A stretch of 64,000 bases of DNA from Rhizobium sp. R635 (GTDB taxonomy: Bacteria; Pseudomonadota; Alphaproteobacteria; Rhizobiales; Rhizobiaceae), in contig NZ_LOKX01000001.1 in the NCBI RefSeq assembly GCF_002211285.1, positions 496,001 through 560,000 of the forward strand, given 5' to 3'. Shown here piece by piece: positions 17,557 to 30,703 of the stretch; the first letter of the stretch is position 1; each line of letters opens with the position of its first letter. The position numbers were made by a program, and so were the translations under genes. The notes beneath the pieces are model-generated. The model was not told where the DNA came from and ran no database searches. It was given only the letters and a program-made list of their open reading frames with translations.

Positions 17557-20500
17557 ATGAAGTTCAACAAGCTGCGCCTGGTCGGCTTCAAATCTTTCGT
17601 CGAGCCGACGGAATTCATCATCGAGCGCGGGCTGACCGGCGTCGTCGGCCCGAACGGCTGCGGCAAGTCCAATCTCGTCGAAGCCCTGCGCTGGGTGATG
17701 GGCGAGAATTCCTATAAGAACATGCGCGCCTCCGGCATGGACGACGTGATCTTTTCCGGTTCGGGCAACCGTCCGGCGCGCAACACCGCCGAAGTGGCGC
17801 TCTATCTCGACAATTCGACGCGGACCGCACCCGCCGCCTTCAATGACAGCGACGAGATCCAGGTCACCCGCCGCATCGAGCGCGAACAGGGCTCGCTCTA
17901 TCGCATCAACGGCAAGGAAAGCCGCGCCAAGGATGTGCAACTGCTCTTTGCCGATGCCTCCACCGGTGCGCGCTCGCCCTCGATGGTCGGGCAGGGCCGT
18001 ATCGGCGAGCTGATCGCCGCAAAGCCGCAGGCCCGCCGCCAGCTGCTGGAAGAGGCGGCCGGCATATCGGGCCTACATTCCCGCCGCCACGAGGCCGAGC
18101 TTCGCCTGCGCGCCGCCGAAAGCAATCTGGAGCGTCTCGACGATGTCACCTCGCAGCTCGAAAGCCAGATCGAAAGCCTGAAACGCCAGGCCCGCCAGGC
18201 CAACCGCTTCAAGACGCTGTCGGCCGATATTCGCGCTCGCGAGGCGATGCTCCTGCATATCCGCTGGGTGCAGGCGAAAGAGGCCGAAGCCGAGGCCGAC
18301 AGCGCGCTGAACCAGGCGACATCAGTCGTCGCCGAGAAGGCGCAGATCCAGATGGAGGCGGCGAAGCAACAGGGCATCGCCAGCCTCAAGCTGCCGGAAC
18401 TGCGCGAGGGCGAGGCTCGCGCTGCTGCCGCCCTGCAGCGCCTGCAGATCGCCAGAAGCCAGCTGGAGGAGGATGCCGGCCGCATCCTGCGCCGCCGCGA
18501 CGAACTGACCCGCCGTCTCGCCCAGCTTGCCGAGGATATCCGCCGTGAGGAACGGCTGGTGGCCGACAATGCCGTCATCCTCGCCAGGCTCGATGCCGAA
18601 GAGGCTGAGATCGTGGAGATCCTCGCCGATTCCGGTCGTTATGCCGAGGAAACCCGCGAGGCATTCGAGGGGGCGGCCGCAAAACTCGCGGACAGCGAGC
18701 GCATCTTCACTGCGCTGACCGCCGAGCGTGCCGAAGCCGCTGCCGGCCGCAACCAGCTGGAGCGCGCCATCCGCGATCTCGCCGACCGCCGGATGCGCCT
18801 CGAACGCCAGATGGACGAGGCGAACCAGGAATTATCGGCCATCAGCGAGAAGATATCAGGCCTGCCCGATCCCGAGGAGAAGCGTGCAATGGTCGAGGCC
18901 GGCGAAATCGCCGTTGCCGACGCCGAGGCTGCGGCCCAGGCGGTCGAACAGACGCTGGCCGCTGCCCGCCAGGCCGAGGCGCTATCGCGCACGCCGGTCG
19001 AGCAGGCCCGTTCCGGTTTGAATGCGCTGGAAACCGAAGCGAAGACCATCACCCGCATGCTCGCTGCCGGTGCGGCGGCCGGGAAATTTCCGCCCGTCGC
19101 CGAAGAGCTGAAGGTCGACCGCGGCTTCGAAACCGCGCTTGGCGCAGCACTCGGCGACGATCTGGAATCGCCGCTCGATGCCGAGGCACCCGCCCATTGG
19201 TCCGAGAACGGCGATGGCGCCGCCGATCCCTCCCTTCCATCAGGCGTCACGCCGCTGCTCGACCATGTTCGCGCCCCCGCGGCGCTGACCCGCCGCCTGC
19301 GCCAGATCGGCCTCGTCACCCCAGGCGATGCGCAGCCGCTGATGGCGGCGCTGAAGCCCGGCCAGCGGCTGGTGACGAAAGAGGGCGCTGTCTATCGCTG
19401 GGACGGCCATGTGACGGGAGCGGATGCCCCGAGCGCTGCGGCATTGCGCTTGGCCCAGAAGAACCGCCTGGCCGAACTCGAAGGCGAGGTGGCGCTTGCC
19501 CGGGACGTGCTTTTCGAAGCCGAGGAGCGGCAGGCTGCCGCCGCCGAGGCGATCCGCGAACAGGAGCGGAAGCTTGCCGAAGCGCGCGACATGAGCCGTC
19601 TTTCGGCGCGCCATCTCGGCGAAGCGCGCGAAGCGTTGGCCGCGGCCGAGCGCGCCTCCGGGGATCTCATCCGCCGCCGTGACGTCGTTAGCGAGGCGGC
19701 CAGCCAGCTGCGGTCGCAGTTGGAGGAGATCGCCGTTCAGGAGGAAAATGCCCGCATCGAGTTGGAAGACGCGCCTGATCTCACGATGATCGACGAGCGG
19801 CTGCGCTTCCAGCAGGCGGAAGTCGCGACCGATCGCGGCGCGCTGGCCGAGGCGCGCGCCCGCCATGAAAGTCTTGCCAGGGAAAATGAGGCCAGGCAGC
19901 GCCGTATCGTCGCGATCGGGCAGGAGCGCGAGACCTGGCGCCAGCGGGCGGCAAGCGGCGAAGATCATGTCGCGACACTGCGCGAGCGTGAGGAAGAGGC
20001 GCGCGAAGAGGCGGCCGAGCTCGAAATGGCGCCTGATGAATTCGACGACAAGCGCCGTGCCTTGCTCACCGAATTGCAAAAGGCCGAGGAGGCGCGCCGC
20101 AACGCCGGCGATCTTCTGGCCGAAGCCGAACGTATTCAGCGCGAGGCCGACCACAAGGCTGCGACCGCGTTGTCCGAGCTTGCCGAATGCCGGGAACGGC
20201 GCGGCCGCGCCGAGGAGCGCCTCGTTTCCGCCCGTGAGAAGCGGCAGGAAAGCGAAAGCCGCATCCGCGAAGTCCTGAACGTGCCCCCGCATGAAGCGCT
20301 GCGTCTGACCGGCCGGCCGGCCATGCAGGCTCTTCCCGATTCACACGAAGTCGAGCGCGAGCTCGAACGCCTGAGGATCGAGCGTGAACGCCTCGGCGCC
20401 GTCAACCTGCGCGCCGACGAGGAGCAGAAGGAGCTGAGCGAGAAGCTCGAAGCCCTGATCAAGGAGCGTGACGACGTCATCGATGCAATCCGCAAGCTGC

Positions 20501-21018
20501 GCGGCGCCATCCAGAGCCTCAACCGCGAGGGCCGCGAGCGCCTGATCGCCGCCTTCGACGTCGTCAACGCTCAGTTCCAGCGGCTGTTCACCCATCTTTT
20601 CGGCGGCGGCACGGCCGAACTGCAATTGATCGAATCCGATGATCCGCTTGAAGCCGGCCTCGAAATCCTGGCACGGCCGCCCGGCAAGAAGCCCCAGACC
20701 ATGACCCTGCTGTCAGGCGGCGAGCAGGCGCTGACGGCGATGGCGCTGATCTTCGCCGTCTTCCTCACCAATCCGGCGCCGATCTGCGTGCTCGACGAGG
20801 TGGACGCGCCGCTGGACGACCACAATGTCGAGCGCTATTGCAACCTGATGGACGAAATGGCGGCCTCCACCGAAACCCGCTTCGTCATCATCACGCACAA
20901 TCCCATTACCATGGCTCGCATGAATCGTCTTTTCGGCGTCACCATGGCCGAGCAGGGCGTCTCCCAACTCGTCTCCGTCGATCTGCAGACGGCCGAGCGC
21001 TTGCGTGAGATCGCCTGA
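17557..21018 (+). CDS. smc: Chromosome segregation protein SMC
   Basis: A full-length SMC ATPase of 1153 residues that, with ScpA and ScpB, condenses and segregates chromosomes. Walker A GPNGCGKSN is at 31-39, followed by long coiled coil, a hinge at about residues 505-630, the second coiled coil, the signature LSGGEQALTAMAL and Walker B CVLDEVDAPLDD near the C-terminus. The ATG at 17557 gives the canonical MKFNKLRLVGFKSF start; the longer open frame from 17377 reads through the RIME repeat and is not part of the gene. Confidence 0.97.
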   Translation: MKFNKLRLVGFKSFVEPTEFIIERGLTGVVGPNGCGKSNLVEALRWVMGENSYKNMRASGMDDVIFSGSGNRPARNTAEVALYLDNSTRTAPAAFNDSDEIQVTRRIEREQGSLYRINGKESRAKDVQLLFADASTGARSPSMVGQGRIGELIAAKPQARRQLLEEAAGISGLHSRRHEAELRLRAAESNLERLDDVTSQLESQIESLKRQARQANRFKTLSADIRAREAMLLHIRWVQAKEAEAEADSALNQATSVVAEKAQIQMEAAKQQGIASLKLPELREGEARAAAALQRLQIARSQLEEDAGRILRRRDELTRRLAQLAEDIRREERLVADNAVILARLDAEEAEIVEILADSGRYAEETREAFEGAAAKLADSERIFTALTAERAEAAAGRNQLERAIRDLADRRMRLERQMDEANQELSAISEKISGLPDPEEKRAMVEAGEIAVADAEAAAQAVEQTLAAARQAEALSRTPVEQARSGLNALETEAKTITRMLAAGAAAGKFPPVAEELKVDRGFETALGAALGDDLESPLDAEAPAHWSENGDGAADPSLPSGVTPLLDHVRAPAALTRRLRQIGLVTPGDAQPLMAALKPGQRLVTKEGAVYRWDGHVTGADAPSAAALRLAQKNRLAELEGEVALARDVLFEAEERQAAAAEAIREQERKLAEARDMSRLSARHLGEAREALAAAERASGDLIRRRDVVSEAASQLRSQLEEIAVQEENARIELEDAPDLTMIDERLRFQQAEVATDRGALAEARARHESLARENEARQRRIVAIGQERETWRQRAASGEDHVATLREREEEAREEAAELEMAPDEFDDKRRALLTELQKAEEARRNAGDLLAEAERIQREADHKAATALSELAECRERRGRAEERLVSAREKRQESESRIREVLNVPPHEALRLTGRPAMQALPDSHEVERELERLRIERERLGAVNLRADEEQKELSEKLEALIKERDDVIDAIRKLRGAIQSLNREGRERLIAAFDVVNAQFQRLFTHLFGGGTAELQLIESDDPLEAGLEILARPPGKKPQTMTLLSGGEQALTAMALIFAVFLTNPAPICVLDEVDAPLDDHNVERYCNLMDEMAASTETRFVIITHNPITMARMNRLFGVTMAEQGVSQLVSVDLQTAERLREIA

Positions 21019-21287
21019 GCAGGGCAGGCAAGCAAGTCGCGTCTTCCGCCGGAAATGGGCGAGCGACGGACGCAATTTCAGCAAACATCCGAGCGGTTTT
21101 GCGCCCGGAAATTGCGCAAAATCAAATGCCAAGCAATAAACACCAAAAAAGGTCGGCTCTCTTGCCCTCTGTACCCCATTTGGGTGATGCTCTTTTCGCT
21201 GACTTGCATTAGAAGTTGTTTCAACGCAACCTAATTACTTTGCTGGAAAGCAGGCAATCAAACGTTGCGCACTGTCGAATTTGCATG

Positions 21288-21443
21288 CGGTTTTCAGGGC
21301 GAGGGCAAGGCCGAAAACCGAAAGATAAGGTCAGAGCGGTTTCCATGAACCGCTTATGGGTTGAGGGACCCCCCGTCCGGTTTTCCTGGCCGGACGGAAA
21401 CAAGGCTTTGCGGGACATGTTGCAGTCCCGCAAAGCTTTTTTT
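21288..21443 (+). ncRNA. Candidate structured RNA between smc and ppdK
   Basis: Four perfect stems follow one another in the 563-base gap: CGGTTTTC/GAAAACCG (21288-21320), AGCGGTT/AACCGCT (21335-21354), CCGTCCGG/CCGGACGG (21373-21397) and a 12-base stem GCTTTGCGGGAC/GTCCCGCAAAGC (21405-21436) followed by seven T. The last is a textbook intrinsic terminator 138 bases before ppdK. A single-stranded GGGACCCCCC lies between stems 2 and 3, like the exposed C-rich anti-Shine-Dalgarno loops of many rhizobial sRNAs. It could be a trans-acting sRNA or a ppdK leader attenuator. No promoter was clear. Confidence 0.5.
21405..21443 (+). terminator. Strong Rho-independent terminator upstream of ppdK
   Basis: Twelve-base-pair perfect stem with an 8-base loop and T7 tract. 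It may end the candidate RNA, the smc transcript, or act as an attenuator of ppdK. Confidence 0.85.
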
Positions 21444-21581
21444 ATGCCTTGCGATGTTTCAATCGTTTCGACCGTTCGCTGCACCCACATTTATTGTGCG
21501 TCGCAACATTTTGCCGCATTTGTCGATTTTCATTTCAACACCAAGGGATTAAGTTAACCCCGGTTTGGTGTTGGGGGGAAG

Positions 21582-24248
<2,667 letters not shown>

Positions 24249-24270
24249 GAGACGGCGGGCGCTCGGCCCG

Positions 24271-25792
<1,522 letters not shown>

Positions 25793-25945
25793 AACAAGAC
25801 AGTCGCTCTCCCCGCTGGGGAGAAGGGGTTATGCCGCGACCTCTCGATTCCCTCTTCTCCCCAGCGGGGAGAAGGTGCCCGTAGGGCGGATGAGGGGGCC
25901 GCTGGCGCCGAGCTTAACCTCAAAAAGTGAGGTGGGGAGAAGGGC

Positions 25946-26137
25946 TCAAGCCGCCCCAGCCGGATCACCAATCGGCAGCAGCGCTGGATCGAGTGGCGGG
26001 TCTTGCGGGTTCTTGGTATCGGCCGGGTCCTGCGCCGGCGTCAGCGGCGGTTTTTCCTGGATGCGGTCGGGAATGCCGGGCGACGGCGTCGGCCCGCGCG
26101 GGGTGTCGGCATTCGGTATCGGATCTCTGTTGGGCAT
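25946..26137 (-). CDS. Small proline-rich hypothetical protein
   Basis: A 63-residue protein (MPNRDPIPNADTPRGPTPSPG...) with 17 or so prolines and many aspartates, probably disordered. The start at 26137 is backed by an excellent AAAGGAGG site. No known domain. Sits alone downstream of the RIME/IS region. Confidence 0.6.
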   Translation of the reverse strand: MPNRDPIPNADTPRGPTPSPGIPDRIQEKPPLTPAQDPADTKNPQDPPLDPALLPIGDPAGAA

Positions 26138-26259
26138 GATCGCCTCCTTTTCAAGAAAAGGAACGGCACGCCCGGCTGATGGTTCCACTTTCGCCGCCCA
26201 CCTTCCTATGCACAAGGGGCATTCCTCTGTATGAGGGGACTTCAAACATTGGAACGAGC

Positions 26260-26505
26260 ATGGCCATCCGCGATCGATTTTCGAAGAAACTGAACTGCCC
26301 GCAATGTGGCAATGCAGGCTTTGCCGAAGCCTCGGAGATCGACGATCCCAAGCGCAAGCACCCGGATTTCAAGGTCGATCAGCTGCCGCGCGGTTTTGGC
26401 GTGCAGCGCCCGTCCAATCACCAGGAAAGCTTCATGATCAAATGCGAGTGCGGGCGCAAGTTTCCCTTCCGCAGCCTGTCGGAAGCCGCGGCGGAACGGG
26501 GCTGA
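26260..26505 (+). CDS. Small zinc-ribbon-like protein, hypothetical
   Basis: An 81-residue protein with CPQCG near residue 14 and CECGRKFPF near residue 65, spacing that suits a zinc ribbon. The middle (DDPKRKHPDFKVDQLPRGF) is basic. GGAACGAG lies before the ATG at 26260. Function not recognised; perhaps nucleic-acid binding. Confidence 0.65.
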   Translation: MAIRDRFSKKLNCPQCGNAGFAEASEIDDPKRKHPDFKVDQLPRGFGVQRPSNHQESFMIKCECGRKFPFRSLSEAAAERG

Positions 26506-26520
26506 AACTCAGGACCACAC

Positions 26521-26910
26521 TCAGATCCGCTCCAGCACTTCGATGAAGGCATCGGCGAAGCGCATGAGATGGGCTGTCTCCTCATCGGGCGCCTGCATGC
26601 GGATTTCGGTGCCGTTGTGATCGAGCAACGCCAGCACGACGCGCATCTCGTTGCCGTCATCGGGAATGCGCAGCACGGCGATGCGGCGGCAATCCTCGAT
26701 CAGCCCGCCGGCCGGCAGATCGAACAGCAGCTCGCCGCCGGAACGGCCGGCCGCCTGGCGCACCGCCTCGCAGAAGCCGGCATCGCCGCCGGCATAACCT
26801 TCGAGTGAAAGTTCGAGCTCGAGCAGCTCCATCGGCAGCATCGGCTCGGTATGATCGATCCCGCCAAGCGCAGACGCCTGCGGTCTTGCTGCCATCTCGG
26901 GTGAAATCAT
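26521..26910 (-). CDS. Hypothetical protein
   Basis: A 129-residue acidic protein (PMELLELELSLEGYAGGDAGF.. then DCRRIAVLRIPDDGNEMRVVLALLDHNGTEIRM). No known family recognised. The ATG at 26910 has GGAGAG five bases upstream; the ATG at 26928 has no such site. It is convergent with the zinc-ribbon gene, 15 bases apart. Confidence 0.6.
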   Translation of the reverse strand: MISPEMAARPQASALGGIDHTEPMLPMELLELELSLEGYAGGDAGFCEAVRQAAGRSGGELLFDLPAGGLIEDCRRIAVLRIPDDGNEMRVVLALLDHNGTEIRMQAPDEETAHLMRFADAFIEVLERI

Positions 26911-27067
26911 CCCGTCTCTCCTGTCCACGACTTTGGAGATAAAACCGCGGCAGAATGGCCTTTTTTTGACATATCAGCAAGGGCTTATGTAGTGGCGCTC
27001 CACCTCCACCGTAGATTCCAGCGGATATGCTTGCGACAACAGTTTCAATTCAGCCGAATCTTGCCCC

Positions 27068-27117
27068 AGATCCGGATGATTTTAGGCCGGGCCGGCCTAA
27101 AATCTGAATCCGGATCT
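27068..27117. repeat. Intergenic inverted repeat (RIME2-like, part 1)
   Basis: AGATCCGGAT and ATTTTAGGCCGG are mirrored by CCGGCCTAAAAT and ATCCGGATCT around a single G. Part of the 334-base gap before the DUF1499 gene. Confidence 0.7.
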
Positions 27118-27129
27118 AAATCAAAGAAA

Positions 27130-27182
27130 TAGAGCATGATGTCGTCCGAAAACCGCTTCACACTTTTCGGCATCATGCTCTA
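27130..27182. repeat. Intergenic inverted repeat (RIME2-like, part 2)
   Basis: TAGAGCATGATG and CATCATGCTCTA flank an inner CCGAAAA / TTTTCGG stem. This AGAGCATGATG palindrome is one of the commonest repeats of Rhizobium intergenic DNA. Together with part 1 it makes a two-palindrome element. Confidence 0.75.
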
Positions 27183-27244
27183 AACAGGGGTGTGGCGATT
27201 TGCGTGGTCCATGGCGCGGCGCTCACGAGCAACCGGTAAGTTTG

Positions 27245-28159
27245 ATGGCCATCCGTTTCGACCGTCCCGTTTCCAGCGCCGCCCGCTTTTCGCGGCTGCT
27301 CGGGGCATTTTCGCTGGTTCTGGCGCTGGCGGTGCTGATCGCCCATCGCTTCGGCGGGCTGGCCACTCCTTATCTTGTGCTGCTGCTGATCGCCGCCGCC
27401 GGCTGCGCGCTGCTTGCCGCAATGCTCGCCGCGCTCGGCTTGCGCAGCCTCTGGGTATCAGGCGCCGAAGGCGGGCTCGCCGCGCTGGCGGCGCTGATCT
27501 ATGCCGCTTTTCCGCTCTCGATCGGCGCGATGGCCGCCGAGCGTTATCTCAGCCTGCCTGATATCTACGACGTCTCCACCGATCCCGTCTCCGCCCCGGA
27601 CTGGTTGTCGCCCCCGAAATCCGATCAGATCTGGCTGAAGCGCAATCCTGAAGTGACGCCGGAGGATCGCGAAAAGCAGATGGCCGCCTATCCCGAGTTG
27701 ACCGGCCGGCGCTATGAGGGCGCGCTCGACCGCGTGCTGGAAGCGGTGCGCAAGGTCGCCAAGCAGAGCGGCTTTGTGATCGTCAGGAGCAGCGGCACGA
27801 CCGAGCCGGACCGCGACCCCGAGGACAGGCCGGCAAAGCCTGCGCCCGGCGGCGACGAGGACGCTGTGGCCGACGCGCCCGGCATCGTCCCCGTGCCGAC
27901 GCCGCGTCCCTATGACGACGATGTCGCCAAGCTGATCCGCGGCGCCAACGGCGTGACGCTGCAGGCGACCAACCGCACGCTGATCCTCGGCCTGCGCTTC
28001 GATATCCTCATTCGGCTCCGCGAAGAGGCCGAAACCACCTTCGTCGACATCCGCGTCGCCTCCCGCTACGGCCAACATGACCTCGGCTTCAGCGCCGCAA
28101 TCGCCGGCGATTATCTGAAGGCGCTGGACGCCGAATTGCTTGGGATTGCGGGTGGGTGA
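27245..28159 (+). CDS. DUF1499 family membrane protein
   Basis: A 304-residue protein. Three hydrophobic segments at about residues 18-35, 42-65 and 72-95 anchor it, then a DUF1499 domain (YEGALDRVLEAVRKVAKQSGF, TNRTLILGLRFDILIRL, FVDIRVASRYGQHDLG). A Pro/Asp-rich insert of about 50 residues (PDRDPEDRPAKPAPGGDEDA) sits in the middle of the domain. Function not known. The start at 27245 precedes the first membrane segment. Confidence 0.82.
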   Translation: MAIRFDRPVSSAARFSRLLGAFSLVLALAVLIAHRFGGLATPYLVLLLIAAAGCALLAAMLAALGLRSLWVSGAEGGLAALAALIYAAFPLSIGAMAAERYLSLPDIYDVSTDPVSAPDWLSPPKSDQIWLKRNPEVTPEDREKQMAAYPELTGRRYEGALDRVLEAVRKVAKQSGFVIVRSSGTTEPDRDPEDRPAKPAPGGDEDAVADAPGIVPVPTPRPYDDDVAKLIRGANGVTLQATNRTLILGLRFDILIRLREEAETTFVDIRVASRYGQHDLGFSAAIAGDYLKALDAELLGIAGG

Positions 28160-28320
28160 GCCGCGGTGCCGCCAAAGGCGGCAGCAATCGATCCGGCGAA
28201 TCGATTGCAGCGGCGAACGCCCTGAGCCCAAAGCGAAGGGCCGGGATAGGGCGCGGCAGACTCAAACTCTTACGCCGCCGCAAACCCGACGGTCCGGCGA
28301 GGCTTCCACCCCAACCTCCG

Positions 28321-28449
28321 TCATTCCTGTGCTCGTCACAGGAATCCAGTGCGCCCAGGTCCCTGGGCGCGGGAGACACCTTGCTTGGTAAGAATCATTC
28401 ACCGCGCCGACGCGCGGTGGCTGGATTCCTGTGACAGGCACAGGAATGA
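28321..28449. repeat. Long imperfect intergenic inverted repeat
   Basis: 29-base arms (28321-28349, TCATTCCTGTGCTCGTCACA.. and 28421-28449) with two mismatches. Between the arms are two smaller palindromes, GCGCCCAGG/CTGGGCGC and CACCGCGC/GCGCGGTG. This is a common rhizobial repeat. It occupies most of the 363-base gap between two convergent genes, in which I see no gene. Confidence 0.72.
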
Positions 28450-28522
28450 GGGAGGAGAGGTGAATGCCCGTCAACAATTATCAGTGGAGGGCTCCAAGGC
28501 AAAGCGGGCAAACGCCACCCCT

Positions 28523-30244
28523 TCACTCCACCACCAACCACCCCGTATACCGCACCACCAGCCCTGTCAGCCGCCCGCCGATCTCCACATGGAAATGGAA
28601 CCGCCCGTCGCGCTCCTCCTCATAGGTATCGCCGCCCGGCGCCAGGAACAACGGCAGGGGAATGCCGCAAAACCGCCAGCCGCGCACCACGAGCCGCAGC
28701 TTCTGCCCCTCCGGCACCAGCGCCAGCAGCACCCGGAACGGGCCGAAGACCTCGGCGAGCAGGCGGCGGTCGCGGCCGGTGCCCTCGGCCTGCCAGCTTT
28801 GGAAGCTTCTGTTCCCGAAGGTACGCGTCCAGACCTCCCGGTCGCCATCGGTGGCGAAGTGCACCGTGACCGGCACATCCTCTCCGGCTGGGGGAAAGCC
28901 GATGGTGAGAGCGATCAGCCGGGCAAGCAGCCCGCCGCCGCGCTCGATCCGCGCCCGGCCGGAGGCGAGGCGGGTGCCGCCCCCGTGGATCGCGGCAAGG
29001 GCCGGCGGCAGGCGCTCCCAGGCGCTGCCGAGGACTCGCCGATAGAGCGGCTGGGCCCCTTCCTCGCGGTCCAGCCGGATGCCTGATGTGATCGAAAAAC
29101 GCCGGAAGGCCGCTTCGAAATCCGCAAGCCGCAATTCCCCCGCCGCCGGCCGCGCGCCACTCTGCGGCCGCTGGCCTTCGAGCAACCGGCGCACCAGCGC
29201 CTCCACGCCGATGACCGGAATGAACGGACCGTCATCGCCTTCGGCAATCAGATGCCAGCCGGCGGTCAGCCGCCGCCCCTCGCGATCGAGCCCGCCGGCG
29301 CGGACGAACATGCCGCCGCGATGGGCGCCGAGGGCGAAGCGATGGCTGGCGACCTGCAGCGCCCGCGAAAAAGGCTTCAGCGAGGGCAGCAGCCGAAGGT
29401 TCACCAGCCGGGCGGCAAAGCTCAGCAGCCGCTGCAGCGCCTGCGGCTCGGTGCCGACGCCGGTGAAGGTGGATTGCAGGCCGGCAATGTGCTGCGGCAG
29501 CAGCGCAAGGTCCGGCGCATCGACCAGCAGGAAAGTCCGGCTGGCGAGCGGCGCCACGTCAGGCGGCGCGATCGTCACCCGCATCTCATCGATCAGCCCG
29601 CGCCCCTCGGCCGGCCGCCCCTCGCGCAGCACCGCCACCGGCTTGCCGGCATAGCTCGCGATGGCTCTCACGACATTGAGGCCGATCTTCACATGCGCCG
29701 ACGGGGCAATGCCCGCCGCCACGCTTTCGATGCGGGAGAAATGCGGCGCCATCGCCTGCAGCGCCGCGAAGGAGAGGGCCGGCAGGCTGCTGAGCCCAGA
29801 GAGAGCGAAGGTGCCCTTTGCCTTCGCCTGCGCATCGAGCCCGCCGATGCCGGCGACGAAACCGGTGCTGTCGGCGAGATCGGCATAATCGATGCCGAGG
29901 TCGATGCAGGCCTGCACCACCTTATAGGCATCCCCAGTGAAGCTCTGGAACGGCCCCGAGGCATCGACGACGAGATCGGGCTTGAGCCGCGTCAGCTGTT
30001 CGGCGAGATCACCGTCGCGATCGAAAGCGACCGCGTGCAGCGTCGCCCCGAGATCGTTGCCGCCCAGCCGTCCCGCTCCGCCTTTCGGCGATCGCAGATC
30101 GGCGACGAAATCATCGGCCTTTTCAAGCGAGCGCCCGGCGATCAAGAGCCGGATCCGGGGTTCCTCGCCAAGCAGCCGGGCCAGCCGGCCGCCGAAGGTG
30201 CCGTAGCCGCCGATGATCAGCAGGGAAAATCTCTGGCCGCTCAT
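28523..30244 (-). CDS. NAD(P)-binding saccharopine dehydrogenase-like / DUF4166 fusion protein
   Basis: A 573-residue two-domain protein. Residues 1-350 are a Rossmann fold beginning LLIIGGYGTFGGRLARLL (GGYGTFG dinucleotide loop), as in saccharopine dehydrogenase-like oxidoreductases. Residues about 385-565 form a DUF4166 domain (ERLPPALAAIHGG.. then GFPPAGEDVPVTV). The reaction is unknown. It overlaps the stop of the DCC gene (ATGA), so the three genes MBL - DCC - this one form an operon on the minus strand. Confidence 0.85.
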   Translation of the reverse strand: MSGQRFSLLIIGGYGTFGGRLARLLGEEPRIRLLIAGRSLEKADDFVADLRSPKGGAGRLGGNDLGATLHAVAFDRDGDLAEQLTRLKPDLVVDASGPFQSFTGDAYKVVQACIDLGIDYADLADSTGFVAGIGGLDAQAKAKGTFALSGLSSLPALSFAALQAMAPHFSRIESVAAGIAPSAHVKIGLNVVRAIASYAGKPVAVLREGRPAEGRGLIDEMRVTIAPPDVAPLASRTFLLVDAPDLALLPQHIAGLQSTFTGVGTEPQALQRLLSFAARLVNLRLLPSLKPFSRALQVASHRFALGAHRGGMFVRAGGLDREGRRLTAGWHLIAEGDDGPFIPVIGVEALVRRLLEGQRPQSGARPAAGELRLADFEAAFRRFSITSGIRLDREEGAQPLYRRVLGSAWERLPPALAAIHGGGTRLASGRARIERGGGLLARLIALTIGFPPAGEDVPVTVHFATDGDREVWTRTFGNRSFQSWQAEGTGRDRRLLAEVFGPFRVLLALVPEGQKLRLVVRGWRFCGIPLPLFLAPGGDTYEEERDGRFHFHVEIGGRLTGLVVRYTGWLVVE

Positions 30245-30690
30245 GCGATGAAACGGCTGCGCTGCTCCGGCGTCGGCACCATGCAGCTTTGGCGGCCGGC
30301 AATCTTCAGCCGGTTGCGGGCGATGAATTCATAAAGCACATCGGCCGCGCGCCGCGGCAGCAGCCGGAACAGCTTGACCAGCGAATAGGGAAAGCCGAGC
30401 CCCGCCACCATGCGGATCGAGCCGTCGGACTTGAAGAAGGCGCGGCCCCCTTCGATGAGGATATTGGTTTCGTAATCGCGGGAATCGAGCCCGTAATGCC
30501 GGTAGAGCGCTTCGCCGAGTGGCGTCTGCGCCGCCAGGAAGCGGTATCGCTGCCGCTTGTCGTGCTTCAGTGCGAACTTCACCCAGCCGGAGCAGAACAC
30601 GCATTCGCCATCGAAGACGATGAGCGGCCGGTCGTCGGCAAAGGCGGGGACCGCGGGATCGTTGCGATAGCTGTAATCGGCGCGCACCAT
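30241..30690 (-). CDS. DCC family thiol-disulfide oxidoreductase (DUF393)
   Basis: A 149-residue protein with the defining FDGECVFC motif near the N-terminus (DxxCxxC with Cys at about 24 and 27) and RYRFLAAQTPLGEALYRHYG. A small YuxK-type thioredoxin-like protein. The ATG at 30690 is best placed behind GGGGA; upstream ATGs at 30696 and 30822 are not. Middle gene of the MBL - DCC - DUF4166 operon. Redox role inferred from the motif only. Confidence 0.85.
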   Translation of the reverse strand: MVRADYSYRNDPAVPAFADDRPLIVFDGECVFCSGWVKFALKHDKRQRYRFLAAQTPLGEALYRHYGLDSRDYETNILIEGGRAFFKSDGSIRMVAGLGFPYSLVKLFRLLPRRAADVLYEFIARNRLKIAGRQSCMVPTPEQRSRFIA

Positions 30691-30703
30691 GCTCATTTCC
30701 CCA

